Of a stretch of DNA of 64,000 nucleotides, positions 16,708-25,259 are shown piece after piece. Both the position numbers and the translations under genes were made by a program. The DNA is taken from contig CALIAC010000012.1 in the NCBI GenBank assembly GCA_938041555.1, positions 1 through 64,000 of the forward strand. The letters are read 5' to 3'. The notes below the pieces were generated by a model. It saw only the letters and a program-made list of their open reading frames with translations. It was not told where the DNA came from and did no database searches. Origin of the DNA: an uncultured Candidatus Saccharibacteria bacterium. Its GTDB lineage: Bacteria > Patescibacteriota > Saccharimonadia > Saccharimonadales > Saccharimonadaceae. Within the stretch, counting starts at the first letter, position 1. Every line of letters begins with the position of its first letter.

Positions 16708-17727
16708 ATGCTTGATGATCAGACCACATTGCGCCAACGCGGTGCCGAGGCCACTCTGCATCACATTGCAACATTATGGAAACAAACGACGCTACCAACA
16801 GAGGTAGCCAGCCAGCTCTCACATATATCAGTCCAGCATGATATTCATAATGTTGTGATTATAGCAACGGATGGTGATGTGGTGTTAGCTTGCGTTGCTC
16901 AGCAGCTCGTGCAGCCTCACATGACTGTGCCTGTGCTGTGCTGCGAGGCAGCGGCAATGCCCGCATTTGTGGACGCGCACAGCTTGGTGATTATTATCGA
17001 GACTGGCGTCTCACCTGACCAGGTGAAGAATATACTGCGCTATACACAGCAGCATGCCGCTCCGAGCGTTTTACTCACTCATGATACTACTGTGGCTGAG
17101 TGCACCGCAGCATACCCTGCAGCTACCGTCGTGCCGGTTGCGAAGAGAGAAGGGCAGGTAGAACCACTACGCATACTCAGCACACTGAGTGCGCTACTGA
17201 CGGCCTATCAGTTGCTGGATGATCTTGTGGAAGCGATAGCAGATGGCGCAGCATACGCAACGAATGTGGCACAGCAGTGGGGTGCTACCGTGCCAACCAC
17301 TCACAATCTCGCTAAACGGCTCGCACGCCAGGCAGCGGGCAAGACGGCGGTTTTTTGCGGCAGTGGGTCGCTCGCGCCGGTCGCCCAGTGGTGGCAGTGG
17401 TGCTGGCAGGAGCGGGCGCACAATGTAGCCTTTTCTACCACCCTTACTGAGGCAGAGCATGCTGGTGCTCATGGCTGGCTGAGCCATCCGGTAGATAAGC
17501 CATTTGCACTTTTCGACTTGGTAGGGGAGAATGACACCACTATCCAGCAGCGCATGGCAGCGCTCGATCGCCGCCTCAGTGGCCGCCGCCCCCACGCAAA
17601 GTCTATCTTGCTTGCGGGCGAGACAGAGATAGAGCAGGTGCTGCATGGCATGATACTAGCGGAATTTGCTAGCTGCTACCTCGGCGTGTTGAACGGCGTG
17701 AAGCAGGGGAAGAGCGACAAATCTTAA
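16708..17727 (+). CDS. Bifunctional phosphoglucose/phosphomannose isomerase-like protein (divergent SIS domains)
   Basis: 339 residues, typical of the bacterial PGI/PMI family. Two SIS-type halves: residues 50-140 (VVIIATDGDVVLACVAQQL, VPVLCCEAAAMPAF, LVIIIETGVSPDQVKNIL, SVLLTHD) and residues 210-335 (TAVFCGSGSLAPVAQWWQW, TTLTEAEHAGAHGW, EIEQVLHGMILAEFASCYLG). The family interconverts fructose-6-phosphate with glucose- or mannose-6-phosphate. The usual S-G-N-T-E-E-T phosphate loop reads ETGVSPDQV, and the ELNHNE-like catalytic segment reads EAEHAGAHGW, so activity or specificity may differ. The ATG at 16708 has GAAGGAG upstream; the frame extends back to 16663 without support. Confidence 0.75.
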   Translation: MLDDQTTLRQRGAEATLHHIATLWKQTTLPTEVASQLSHISVQHDIHNVVIIATDGDVVLACVAQQLVQPHMTVPVLCCEAAAMPAFVDAHSLVIIIETGVSPDQVKNILRYTQQHAAPSVLLTHDTTVAECTAAYPAATVVPVAKREGQVEPLRILSTLSALLTAYQLLDDLVEAIADGAAYATNVAQQWGATVPTTHNLAKRLARQAAGKTAVFCGSGSLAPVAQWWQWCWQERAHNVAFSTTLTEAEHAGAHGWLSHPVDKPFALFDLVGENDTTIQQRMAALDRRLSGRRPHAKSILLAGETEIEQVLHGMILAEFASCYLGVLNGVKQGKSDKS

Positions 17728-18001
17728 AGCTCTAACCTAGCGTGTTTTAGTTTTTGAGAATCGTAGTGTTTTGTTTTTTCTATTCTAATTCTTAAGCCCT
17801 TGTCATGATCTTGTATGGTAACTCACTGTCGCAAAATGTTACATAAACAACGATCTGCTACAATAAATTCACCTACGAAATCGCTCATCATCTCAAATAT
17901 TATATGTGACGATTAATCTGGAATAATATGTGCAGAAATTCTATCATCTTACTCTGTAAATGAGCAGGGTAGAGTGAGCCAAAAATACCATAATATCCAC
18001 A

Positions 18002-18029
18002 CAAAAAACCCGCCACATGCGGGCGGGTT
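18002..18029 (-). terminator. Terminator of the ABC transporter operon
   Basis: On the minus strand, stem AACCCGCC/GGCGGGTT (arms 18022-18029 and 18007-18014) is followed by TTTTGTG. Between 17728 and here no gene or other element is seen. Confidence 0.85.
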
Positions 18030-18051
18030 CTATACCAAAATAACTTCTTGT

Positions 18052-19275
18052 TTAGTGGTACTGCCGTAGCGACTCGATCGTGTTCTTGCGCGCGGCACGA
18101 ATAGCTGGGTAGAGACCAAAGGTGAGGCCAACCGCCAGTGCCAGGCCAATTGCCATCACCGCCGTCTGCCACTCCAGTGCTGGTGGGAAGGACAGCCAGA
18201 TGCTAAAGCTCAGCGCCACTATGTAACCCAGGATGTAGCCCAGAATACCACCGAGCAAGCTAATCGCCAGCGCCTCAATAACGAACTGGGTGATGATGTT
18301 ACCATCAGTCGCGCCAACCGCTTTGCGGATACCCACCTCGCGCGTGCGCTCTACCACACTCACCAGCATGATATTCATGATGCCAATGCCGCCAACCACC
18401 AGCGAGATCGCCGCAATTAGCGTCAACACCTGGGTTAGTGCTGTGAAGAGTCGGTTGGTTGGCTGGCTAATCGCATCGCCCGTCGCCACGGTAAAGTCTT
18501 CTTCGCCTTGGTGGTTTTGCTTGATTTTATCCTTAACTTGCTGAGCAATCTGCCCGACCTGCTGCGACGCATCAGCCTGGATGTTGATCTGCTGGATCTG
18601 CGTATGACCACTGTGGATCTTCTTGCCTGCCTCAGTGGTGATGATAGCTGCGTTGTCAAAATCAACGTTGTTATAATTCAGCGGATTTTCTGTAGCACGC
18701 ATCACCCCCACCACGATAAATTCCTTGCCGCGGATTTTGAAGGTCTGGCCAATCGACTGCTCGGTGCCAAACAGCTGCACCGATAGCTTTGGGCCAAGCA
18801 CCGCTGGCTTGGCGTCGTGCGTGCCACCCTCGAGAAAGTCTCCCTCACGTAGTTCGAGCTGACTCGTGATAGCAAGGTCGGGCGAAGTTGCTACAACAGT
18901 AGTGGTGGCTTCTCGGTCGTTGCTCTTGAGCTTGTTCTCAGAGGTCATCATTGGTGCTACGGCACGGATATGTGGCATCTTGCGCACCGCCTCGACGTCG
19001 GACTCGGTGATAGTACTGGTGTTGTAATTATACTGCGCCACCGAGCTCGCCAGCGACGAGAAGCTCTTGTCTTGCACGCCCGGGCGCACCACAATGAGGT
19101 TATTGTTGAGGTCGGACACCTGTTGGGAGATGATATTGTGCAGGCCACCGCTCAGTGCCAAGATCGCCACGATGCTACCCACTCCAATTGCCACACCCAG
19201 CGTCGCCAGCAAATTACGGCCGCGATTGCGCCGGAAGCTACTGCTTGCATTTTCGAAATGGTCGATGATTATCAT
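18052..19275 (-). CDS. MacB/FtsX-type ABC transporter permease
   Basis: 407 residues. An N-terminal membrane helix (RNLLATLGVAIGVGSIVAILALSGG), a large extracytoplasmic MacB-like domain (about residues 50-260) and three C-terminal helices with the FtsX signature (GGIGIMNIMLVSVVERTREVGIRKAVGA, TQFVIEALAISLLGGILGYILGY, LALAVGLTFGLYPAIRAA). MacB-type systems move lipoproteins, peptides or antibiotics by mechanotransmission. The substrate is unknown. The start overlaps the ATPase stop by four bases, so the pair is coupled. Confidence 0.93.
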   Translation of the reverse strand: MIIIDHFENASSSFRRNRGRNLLATLGVAIGVGSIVAILALSGGLHNIISQQVSDLNNNLIVVRPGVQDKSFSSLASSVAQYNYNTSTITESDVEAVRKMPHIRAVAPMMTSENKLKSNDREATTTVVATSPDLAITSQLELREGDFLEGGTHDAKPAVLGPKLSVQLFGTEQSIGQTFKIRGKEFIVVGVMRATENPLNYNNVDFDNAAIITTEAGKKIHSGHTQIQQINIQADASQQVGQIAQQVKDKIKQNHQGEEDFTVATGDAISQPTNRLFTALTQVLTLIAAISLVVGGIGIMNIMLVSVVERTREVGIRKAVGATDGNIITQFVIEALAISLLGGILGYILGYIVALSFSIWLSFPPALEWQTAVMAIGLALAVGLTFGLYPAIRAARKNTIESLRQYH

Positions 19276-20555
19276 GCCTGGGGCTCCTTTGTGCTAGATT
19301 GGTGAGCAGACGATGGTGGAGTGGGCTGCTGGGCCGGTGCAACCTTGGCTGGCTGAGCAGATGCTGCAGATGATGGCTGCACCGCAATATGGGCTGCTGG
19401 TGCTGCAGGCTGCGCTGGCTGACTAGCGGGCTGTGGTGTAACCGGCTTGGGTGGTGCGGCTACAGACTGTGTTGACGCAGGCACTGCTGGCTGAGCTGAA
19501 ATAGCCGATGCTGCTTGAGCCGGCGCAGCAGAGTGTGCCGGAGCAGGCTGCCCTGCCGACGGAGCCTGCGGCGCGGCCGGCAAGGCTGGCGGCACCTCTG
19601 GTGGGGCAACTGGCATAGGCTCAATAGTTGGACCATCTTGAGTATGCGGATCTTCATAGTCGACTACTGCTGGTGCTGTCGTTGCTGGTGCAGGGGCGGC
19701 CTTCGCGGGACGACCGCGAGCGATTGCCTTGACTGGTGCAGCTGGCTGAGCAGCCGATGCCGTGCCCTGCGCAATCGTCGGCGCAGCCTTGCCAGCAGGT
19801 GCTGCTCGGCGAACTCGTGGCTTGCGGGCCACTGGTGTTGGTGTGGCAGCAGTGGTGCGCATCTGCTCATCACTGGCAATCTGCCCATCAAGCATCTTAA
19901 TCACGCGGCTAGCGTAGCTCGTGAGGTTTGGGTTGTGCGTCACCATGATGATGGTATTACCCCGGCGGTGTAGTTGAGCCAATTCTTCCATAATGATGTG
20001 GCTCGAGCGGCTATCAAGGTTACCAGTTGGCTCATCAGCTAGGATAATCGACGGGTGATTCACCAGGGCGCGAGCAATCGCCACGCGCTGCACCTGCCCA
20101 CCACTGAGCTGCCACGGCATGTAATATTCGCGCTCTTGGAGGTGGAAATTCTTTAGCACCGCACTGGCTTGCTCCAGGCGCTTGACGCGGCGCATCCCCC
20201 CACGATAGCTCAGGGGCAAGGCAACATTTTCAAGCACTGTTAGGCGATTAATTAGGTTAAAACTCTGGAAGACGATGCCAATCTGCCGCGAGCGAATCCG
20301 GGCGTGTTGACGCTTGCTCAGCGTGGCGACCGACGTTCCATCAAGAAAATACTCGCCGCTATCGGCGCGGTCGAGCAAGCCCATGATATTGAGCAATGTC
20401 GTCTTGCCGCAACCACTAGGGCCCATAATAACGATAAATTCGCCTTTTTCGACGCGCAGGTCGACGTTATCCAAGGCGTTTTGGGCAGCGTCGCCCAGAC
20501 CATACTGCTTGGTGAGGCCTCGGAGTTCTATAACTGGTGTAGAAGATCGTACCAT
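19272..20555 (-). CDS. MacB/LolD-type ABC transporter ATPase with long Pro/Ala-rich tail
   Basis: 427 residues. The first 225 form a standard ABC ATPase: Walker A GPSGCGKTTLLN, Q-loop VFQSFNLI, signature LSGGQVQRVAIARAL, Walker B IILADEPTGNLD, H-loop MVTHN. The remaining 200 residues are unusual: a basic patch (ARKPRVRRAAPAGKAAP) and then low-complexity Ala/Pro/Gln sequence ending SSTKEPQA, without domain or membrane segment. It couples ATP hydrolysis to the permease encoded next. The promoter is not obvious. Confidence 0.93.
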   Translation of the reverse strand: MVRSSTPVIELRGLTKQYGLGDAAQNALDNVDLRVEKGEFIVIMGPSGCGKTTLLNIMGLLDRADSGEYFLDGTSVATLSKRQHARIRSRQIGIVFQSFNLINRLTVLENVALPLSYRGGMRRVKRLEQASAVLKNFHLQEREYYMPWQLSGGQVQRVAIARALVNHPSIILADEPTGNLDSRSSHIIMEELAQLHRRGNTIIMVTHNPNLTSYASRVIKMLDGQIASDEQMRTTAATPTPVARKPRVRRAAPAGKAAPTIAQGTASAAQPAAPVKAIARGRPAKAAPAPATTAPAVVDYEDPHTQDGPTIEPMPVAPPEVPPALPAAPQAPSAGQPAPAHSAAPAQAASAISAQPAVPASTQSVAAPPKPVTPQPASQPAQPAAPAAHIAVQPSSAASAQPAKVAPAQQPTPPSSAHQSSTKEPQA

Positions 20556-20693
20556 AATTATCCTTTAGTATAAACTGTCAAAAAACATTTCTGCAAGCCC
20601 AATCTGCACAAAAATATGCAGTATAGCCACGCATCATGCCAAAAGACGAATCAGCAGCGCATTTCTATAGCAGCGTGCCGCCTGGCGCTGGTA

Positions 20694-20783
20694 TGGCGGA
20701 GAGACAGGGATTCGAACCCTGGGTGACGTTGCCGCCACACACGCGTTCCAGGCGTGCCAATTCAACCACTCTTGCACCTCTCC
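20694..20783 (-). tRNA. tRNA-Ser (anticodon GGA)
   Basis: On the minus strand, acceptor GGAGAGG/TCTCTCC type pairing, T-arm CAGGG-TTCGAAT-CCCTG, anticodon stem CACGC/GCGTG around CTGGAAC giving GGA (UCC/UCU codons), long variable arm and encoded CCA at 20694-20696. Confidence 0.93.
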
Positions 20784-20793
20784 GTACCTCTGT

Positions 20794-20799
20794 ATTATA
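20794..20799 (-). promoter_or_regulatory. -10 box of tRNA-Ser(GGA)
   Basis: TATAAT on the minus strand, ten bases upstream of the tRNA 5' end. Confidence 0.6.
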
Positions 20800-21110
20800 G
20801 CGAATGTGGGGTGGGGTGGCAATATGTATGGGTTTCGAATGTTTCGCAGTTTATTAGTGTGAATATTTTGTGTATTGGTGTTATATTTGTCAGTCTGTAT
20901 CGTTATATATTTTAAATACAAATATAGAGGGAGGATGAATATTATTTATTCTTACACGATTAGGTGGTTGCAAACCACCATATTTTCTTTATCATGCGGT
21001 ATGTATAAAATATCTCTCATTTTTGCCAAAAAATATCGTTCGAATATATTTCTATACTAACCTCTGTGTGTATCCGCCATTCATTTTTCTCAACAGAGGC
21101 CAAAAAATAT
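20800..21110. other. A+T-rich intergenic stretch
   Basis: No gene. A 7-bp hairpin (GGTGGTT at 20963-20969, AACCACC at 20973-20979) followed by ATATTTTC could terminate an unannotated plus-strand transcript. It also marks the sharp change to A+T-rich sequence at the edge of the secretion locus. Confidence 0.4.
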
Positions 21111-21139
21111 TTGACCTGCCGCGCAAACAATGGTAGCAT
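21111..21139 (+). promoter_or_regulatory. Promoter of the 21207 gene
   Basis: TTGACC (21111-21116), 17-base spacer, then TGG-TAGCAT (-10 at 21134-21139). The Shine-Dalgarno GGGGAGGA precedes the ATG. Confidence 0.5.
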
Positions 21140-21206
21140 GAAACGCAAGTGCGCAGATAATAAGCACACATAACCACTAATCCTGTATTGGGGAGGATTG
21201 AAGCTT

Positions 21207-22328
21207 ATGATAAACAGACATGGCAGCTATCCGGCAAATTCTGAGCCTAGCGAGCCCGAAATATTCAGCGGTGCCGCCACTCAACAAAACAAAGACAGAG
21301 AAGGAGTTGTTGACCGACGAACTTTCTTTGGTATTCTTGGCGTTGGTGCAGCTGCAGCAGGTATAGCGTTCTTGGCTGGGCGTGGTTCTGCTGAGAATAA
21401 CACAGCTTTAGAAACACCATCTCCATCAGAATCTCCAAGCTCGAGCCCAGAAGTAACCCCGTCTGCCACGGCGACAGAAACACCATCATCTACACAAGAA
21501 CCGGTGGAGCCTGGCGCACCAAGCAGTGAGCGACCCGAACCTCGCCGGTCGTATAACTTTGCGAATCTCAGTGAGTTTGACTCTGAAAAGTGGAAAACAA
21601 TGAGTGATTATGACAAAGGGCTTGCATGTAAATCCTTCTTTGGTAATAACCTAAAACCAGAGGTCATGACAGTTCTTACTGAATCACGTGCTGACCAGTC
21701 AAAAGAGTTGGCAATTGCGTGGTTTGATAATGTTGATCGTCTTTTCCGTGATCTCTGTGATGATGCTCAGTCAAATGCTTTATTCACAAATGCAGATGGT
21801 AGAGAAGTCAACGCATGGCCAGTGCTGCAATGTTTGGCCGATTATATAGACGTCCCACACTCTAATATCGTCAGAGATTCCAATGATGAGAATAAAGATG
21901 ACAGTGACAAAAATAAATTTAAACCCCATGGTTATTATGGCCGCCTTGTCGAAGCCGCTGATGAAGCTCACTCGAAAGACAAAAAACCAAAAGAAGAAGA
22001 CCGCATTGCTCTCCGCGTTACGAAGTGTGCGATCATGGCAGAATACGAAGACCCATTCCCGATCAACGACGGCAAAGAAACCAATCAACCCCAGGTATAT
22101 TCGGCAGCATATTGTGAGGTGCAAGAGGTAGGAGATAAGAACAAAACATACTACACAGTTATTGAGACTAAAAGGAAAATAACTAAAAACGATCGAAAGA
22201 CGGGCCAGTACACGGAATATCCATTCCCTCGAGTGTCTTACTTTTATCCAACAGACACCAAAAGCAATGAGGCTCACGCTATCAAACCAGAGATTACTGC
22301 ACCTCTCAACGATATCGAAGAAGGCTAA
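21207..22328 (+). CDS. Hypothetical exported protein with twin-arginine-like anchor
   Basis: 373 residues, not recognised. Residues 35-60 read VVDRRTFFGILGVGAAAAG and continue hydrophobic, resembling a twin-arginine (RR-x-FF) signal or an anchor. A Thr/Ser/Pro/Glu-rich linker (about residues 70-115) follows, then a soluble, charged domain (about 120-373) with Cys residues and an Asp/Lys/Asn-rich stretch (RDSNDENKDDSDKNK). The ATG at 21207 lies nine bases after GGGGAGGA; a TTG at 21198 is possible but too close. It has its own promoter and terminator just before the secretion genes and shares their A+T-rich composition, so it may be an accessory surface protein of that system. Confidence 0.75.
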   Translation: MINRHGSYPANSEPSEPEIFSGAATQQNKDREGVVDRRTFFGILGVGAAAAGIAFLAGRGSAENNTALETPSPSESPSSSPEVTPSATATETPSSTQEPVEPGAPSSERPEPRRSYNFANLSEFDSEKWKTMSDYDKGLACKSFFGNNLKPEVMTVLTESRADQSKELAIAWFDNVDRLFRDLCDDAQSNALFTNADGREVNAWPVLQCLADYIDVPHSNIVRDSNDENKDDSDKNKFKPHGYYGRLVEAADEAHSKDKKPKEEDRIALRVTKCAIMAEYEDPFPINDGKETNQPQVYSAAYCEVQEVGDKNKTYYTVIETKRKITKNDRKTGQYTEYPFPRVSYFYPTDTKSNEAHAIKPEITAPLNDIEEG

Positions 22329-22348
22329 AAATCTAGCTTTAATCCAGG

Positions 22349-22394
22349 CCAGCCAAATACCATACACTACTTATGTTATTTGGCTGGTTTTCTT
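22349..22394 (+). terminator. Terminator after the 21207 gene
   Basis: 11-bp stem CCAGCCAAATA/TATTTGGCTGG (arms 22349-22359 and 22377-22387) followed by TTTTCTT. Confidence 0.85.
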
Positions 22395-22422
22395 ACTTAT
22401 TTTTGTGTATTATATGTAGTGT

Positions 22423-25173
22423 ATGACAAACTCTCTTGTATCTAAGCTAAAGCGCTTTTCACTCTTTCCATTAGCTATTATTCTTGTACTTAGTTCTAGT
22501 GTGTTTATAGACCAAAAGGCATATGCTGATGATCATGACAAAAAAATAAGAGCGTGGACTCTCTATAGAGCACAGCAAGGTTATGAAACAGATAATGAGC
22601 CCGGAAGATACAAACAAACTGGCTGTTTTGATGGTATAGACTATATTAGGGCTGTAGATGTTAGCAAAACAAGAGTGGGTGGCAGCAGTCTTGGTCACGC
22701 TAAGGGTATGGTTGATGGAGAGAAAAAAAGATGTTCTGATATATATGAAGAAGGTATCCCTTTATGGGGCTTTAAGGATGCGGAGGATTTTCTAACTCAA
22801 GCAGGTTACGTAAATAAGGACGGCTGGTGGGGCGCTACACGTGGTGTACAAGCTGGTGTTGATCAAGCTATTAGAAAAAAACTAGGAATTGATGGAAACA
22901 ACAGGGCTTCGGATTATCTTGGGCTTGGTGAGTTATATAGCTATAGTTACAAAGATTTTACAACTTCTTGTCCTGTATCAGGAGAAGCTGATCGATCTCA
23001 GTTTAGCAACTCTCAAGCGGGAGCAGCAGATAAAGGTCAGGATGGATTTATATCTTACGATAAAATTGGCAAAGATGCCAATGGTAACGATGTTATCAAA
23101 AAGACTATCGCTAAATACAGTACGACTGGTTCCATTTCCACAAATACATGTAGATTAAAAGCTAGTACTGTTACAAAAAATGCGCAAGCCGCGATCAAGG
23201 CAGCTGAAAAAAATAAAAAGAAATCTGATGATGCAAACAAGAATAAGAATGGCCCTGATGATAAGAATGCTAACAAGGTAGATGCTGGAACAGGCGAATC
23301 TGCCCAGCAAGGTGGTGGCGAAGATAAGGAAGAATCCAAATCACGCTGCGCTATCGATGGTGTTGGCTGGCTCATCTGCCCCGTTGTTAATCTCCTTGCC
23401 GATATCTCAGACGATTCTGCAGGTATTTTGGCAAAGTTGCTTGAAGTCAATTCCATCATACTCACAGATCGTGGCCCCGATTCTGCCTTCCACTATTGGT
23501 CGCGCATTCGAGACATTGCCAATATTGTCTTTATTATTGTTTTCTTGATTATTATCTACTCACAGGTTAGTGGTCTTGGCATTAGCAACTATGGCATTAA
23601 GAAGCTTTTACCTAAGCTTCTTATGACTATTGTCCTTGTCAATATATCTTTCTATGTATGTAGCATTCTTGTCGATATCTCTAATATTGTTGGGTCATCA
23701 TCGTTCAACTTCATTACCTCACTTGGTGGTGGTGGGAGCGGCCCAGAAGGTGGCTGGGCAACGAAAGGGAACTGGTGGGGGGGTGCTGCTGCTACCGTTT
23801 TAGGTACTGCTACAGCTTTCTTTGTGTTAGGTACTCTTATCTCTGGTCTTGTTTTTGTCGTTGTTACTGCAACTATTACAGTATTCCTTCTTGGCGCACG
23901 GCAAGCGTTGGTTATCTTTACTATTATTCTATCGCCGCTCGCTTTTGTAGCACTGCTGCTTCCAAGTACAGAAGGGTTATTTAAGAAGTGGTGGGGCTTT
24001 TTCAAGACACTCCTCTTTCTCTATCCAGCAATTGGTTTACTCTATGGTGCATGCAATCTGGGGGCGACGGTTATTAATGGTATGAAGGGTGAGTCACCTG
24101 TATTACTACAGATCATTGCTGCCGCTCTTACCTTTACACCACTCCTCTTAGTTTCTCGTCTAACAAGCCTCATGACCTCAATGATGGGGCTAGCAAATAT
24201 TGCTGATAAGTGGGGCAACTTGGCTGGCAAAGCTACTGAGAAGAAGTTGCAGTCTGGACTGGATAATTCTATGTATGGGCAACTTATGGCCACTCGTAAA
24301 CGAAACAAAGAGCGTAGGCGGGCACAAATACAAGCGGGTACCTATAGAGGTTCTAACTGGATCCCTACAAACTGGGTCAGAAATGCAAGAAGTAAAACAA
24401 TGGGCGGTATCAACAATATAGCCGGGAGAGTCCCAGGGGCTATTGGAGAAACAGCTCGACGCGCCCAAGGGAATGCTGCCAATATTATAAAACAGCAGTC
24501 AAAAGAGGAAATGGACCTCGCTGAAGCAAAATACGAAAACATAGAGTACACAAATGCAGCTGGTAAACAACAAGTACTTACACAAGCTGACTACTTCACA
24601 CTTGCACAAGGTGGAAAAATAATGGGCAGAAATAAAAAAGGCGAGCTCGTGGAAGTGCTTAATGGCGCTAAAATGTCTAAACATGACAGACGCTTTATTC
24701 TCGATCGAGCAGGTAAGGGTGCAAATTCTGATCAGCTGAAAGAACTTGCTGAAATGGCTATGGAGCCTAAATCAAAACTCGATGCATTTGATCTCCAGAC
24801 ATTAGCGGAGGGCCTTCAAAAATCAGGTGCCGCAAGCAAAAACCCTTGGCTTACAGGCCGTGCAATTGCCGATATTGAGTCTGGTAGCTTCACTTTTGAC
24901 AAAGCTGTTACTGATGCAGCAAAAGCTGGCAAAATTACTGCGTCTAAAGTCGCACAAATGGATGGAGCTGCAGCAAGGAATATACATAAAGCTCTCGATA
25001 AAAGAAGCTCAAAAGACCCACGTGTCAGCTATGATGATCTTTTCGATGCACGCAAAGCAACAGGACAAGCTATCGAGGCTGCTCTTAATTCACCAGAATT
25101 ATCTCCAGAAATTCTTGGTAATCCAATGGTGAATAATCACGCACAAGCAATGAGAAAATGGAAAGATATCTAA
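22423..25173 (+). CDS. VirB6/TrbL-like type IV secretion membrane protein
   Basis: 916 residues. Signal peptide at 1-35 (FPLAIILVLSSSVFI, ending KAYAD). An extracytoplasmic domain (36-300) ends in a Lys/Asn/Asp-rich linker. A block of about six membrane helices (roughly 365-590) includes IANIVFIIVFLIIIYSQ, LLPKLLMTIVLVNISFYVC, FVLGTLISGLVFVVVTATI, ALVIFTIILSPLAFVALLLP and IIAAALTFTPLLLVSRL. A long soluble C-terminal region (600-916) is charged and helical. This is the polytopic VirB6/TrbL topology and heads the secretion operon. TATTAT ends nine bases before the ATG; there is no Shine-Dalgarno sequence. Family assignment rests on topology and context. Confidence 0.8.
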   Translation: MTNSLVSKLKRFSLFPLAIILVLSSSVFIDQKAYADDHDKKIRAWTLYRAQQGYETDNEPGRYKQTGCFDGIDYIRAVDVSKTRVGGSSLGHAKGMVDGEKKRCSDIYEEGIPLWGFKDAEDFLTQAGYVNKDGWWGATRGVQAGVDQAIRKKLGIDGNNRASDYLGLGELYSYSYKDFTTSCPVSGEADRSQFSNSQAGAADKGQDGFISYDKIGKDANGNDVIKKTIAKYSTTGSISTNTCRLKASTVTKNAQAAIKAAEKNKKKSDDANKNKNGPDDKNANKVDAGTGESAQQGGGEDKEESKSRCAIDGVGWLICPVVNLLADISDDSAGILAKLLEVNSIILTDRGPDSAFHYWSRIRDIANIVFIIVFLIIIYSQVSGLGISNYGIKKLLPKLLMTIVLVNISFYVCSILVDISNIVGSSSFNFITSLGGGGSGPEGGWATKGNWWGGAAATVLGTATAFFVLGTLISGLVFVVVTATITVFLLGARQALVIFTIILSPLAFVALLLPSTEGLFKKWWGFFKTLLFLYPAIGLLYGACNLGATVINGMKGESPVLLQIIAAALTFTPLLLVSRLTSLMTSMMGLANIADKWGNLAGKATEKKLQSGLDNSMYGQLMATRKRNKERRRAQIQAGTYRGSNWIPTNWVRNARSKTMGGINNIAGRVPGAIGETARRAQGNAANIIKQQSKEEMDLAEAKYENIEYTNAAGKQQVLTQADYFTLAQGGKIMGRNKKGELVEVLNGAKMSKHDRRFILDRAGKGANSDQLKELAEMAMEPKSKLDAFDLQTLAEGLQKSGAASKNPWLTGRAIADIESGSFTFDKAVTDAAKAGKITASKVAQMDGAAARNIHKALDKRSSKDPRVSYDDLFDARKATGQAIEAALNSPELSPEILGNPMVNNHAQAMRKWKDI

Positions 25174-25240
25174 TATCCTCTCTTGCTTCTGTAAAGTAAA
25201 CCAATCACTTATCTTTACTGTCCATCTATCCCCCTCATGC

Positions 25241-25246
25241 TATAAT
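25241..25246 (+). promoter_or_regulatory. -10 box of the PrgI-VirB4 operon
   Basis: TATAAT ends 13 bases before the ATG at 25260, implying a leader of about seven bases. Confidence 0.5.
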
Positions 25247-25259
25247 AAATACATAAACT

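Noticed and set aside
20963..20979. Hairpin GGTGGTT/AACCACC as a terminator
   Set aside because: No upstream plus-strand gene; kept only as a note in the intergenic entry.
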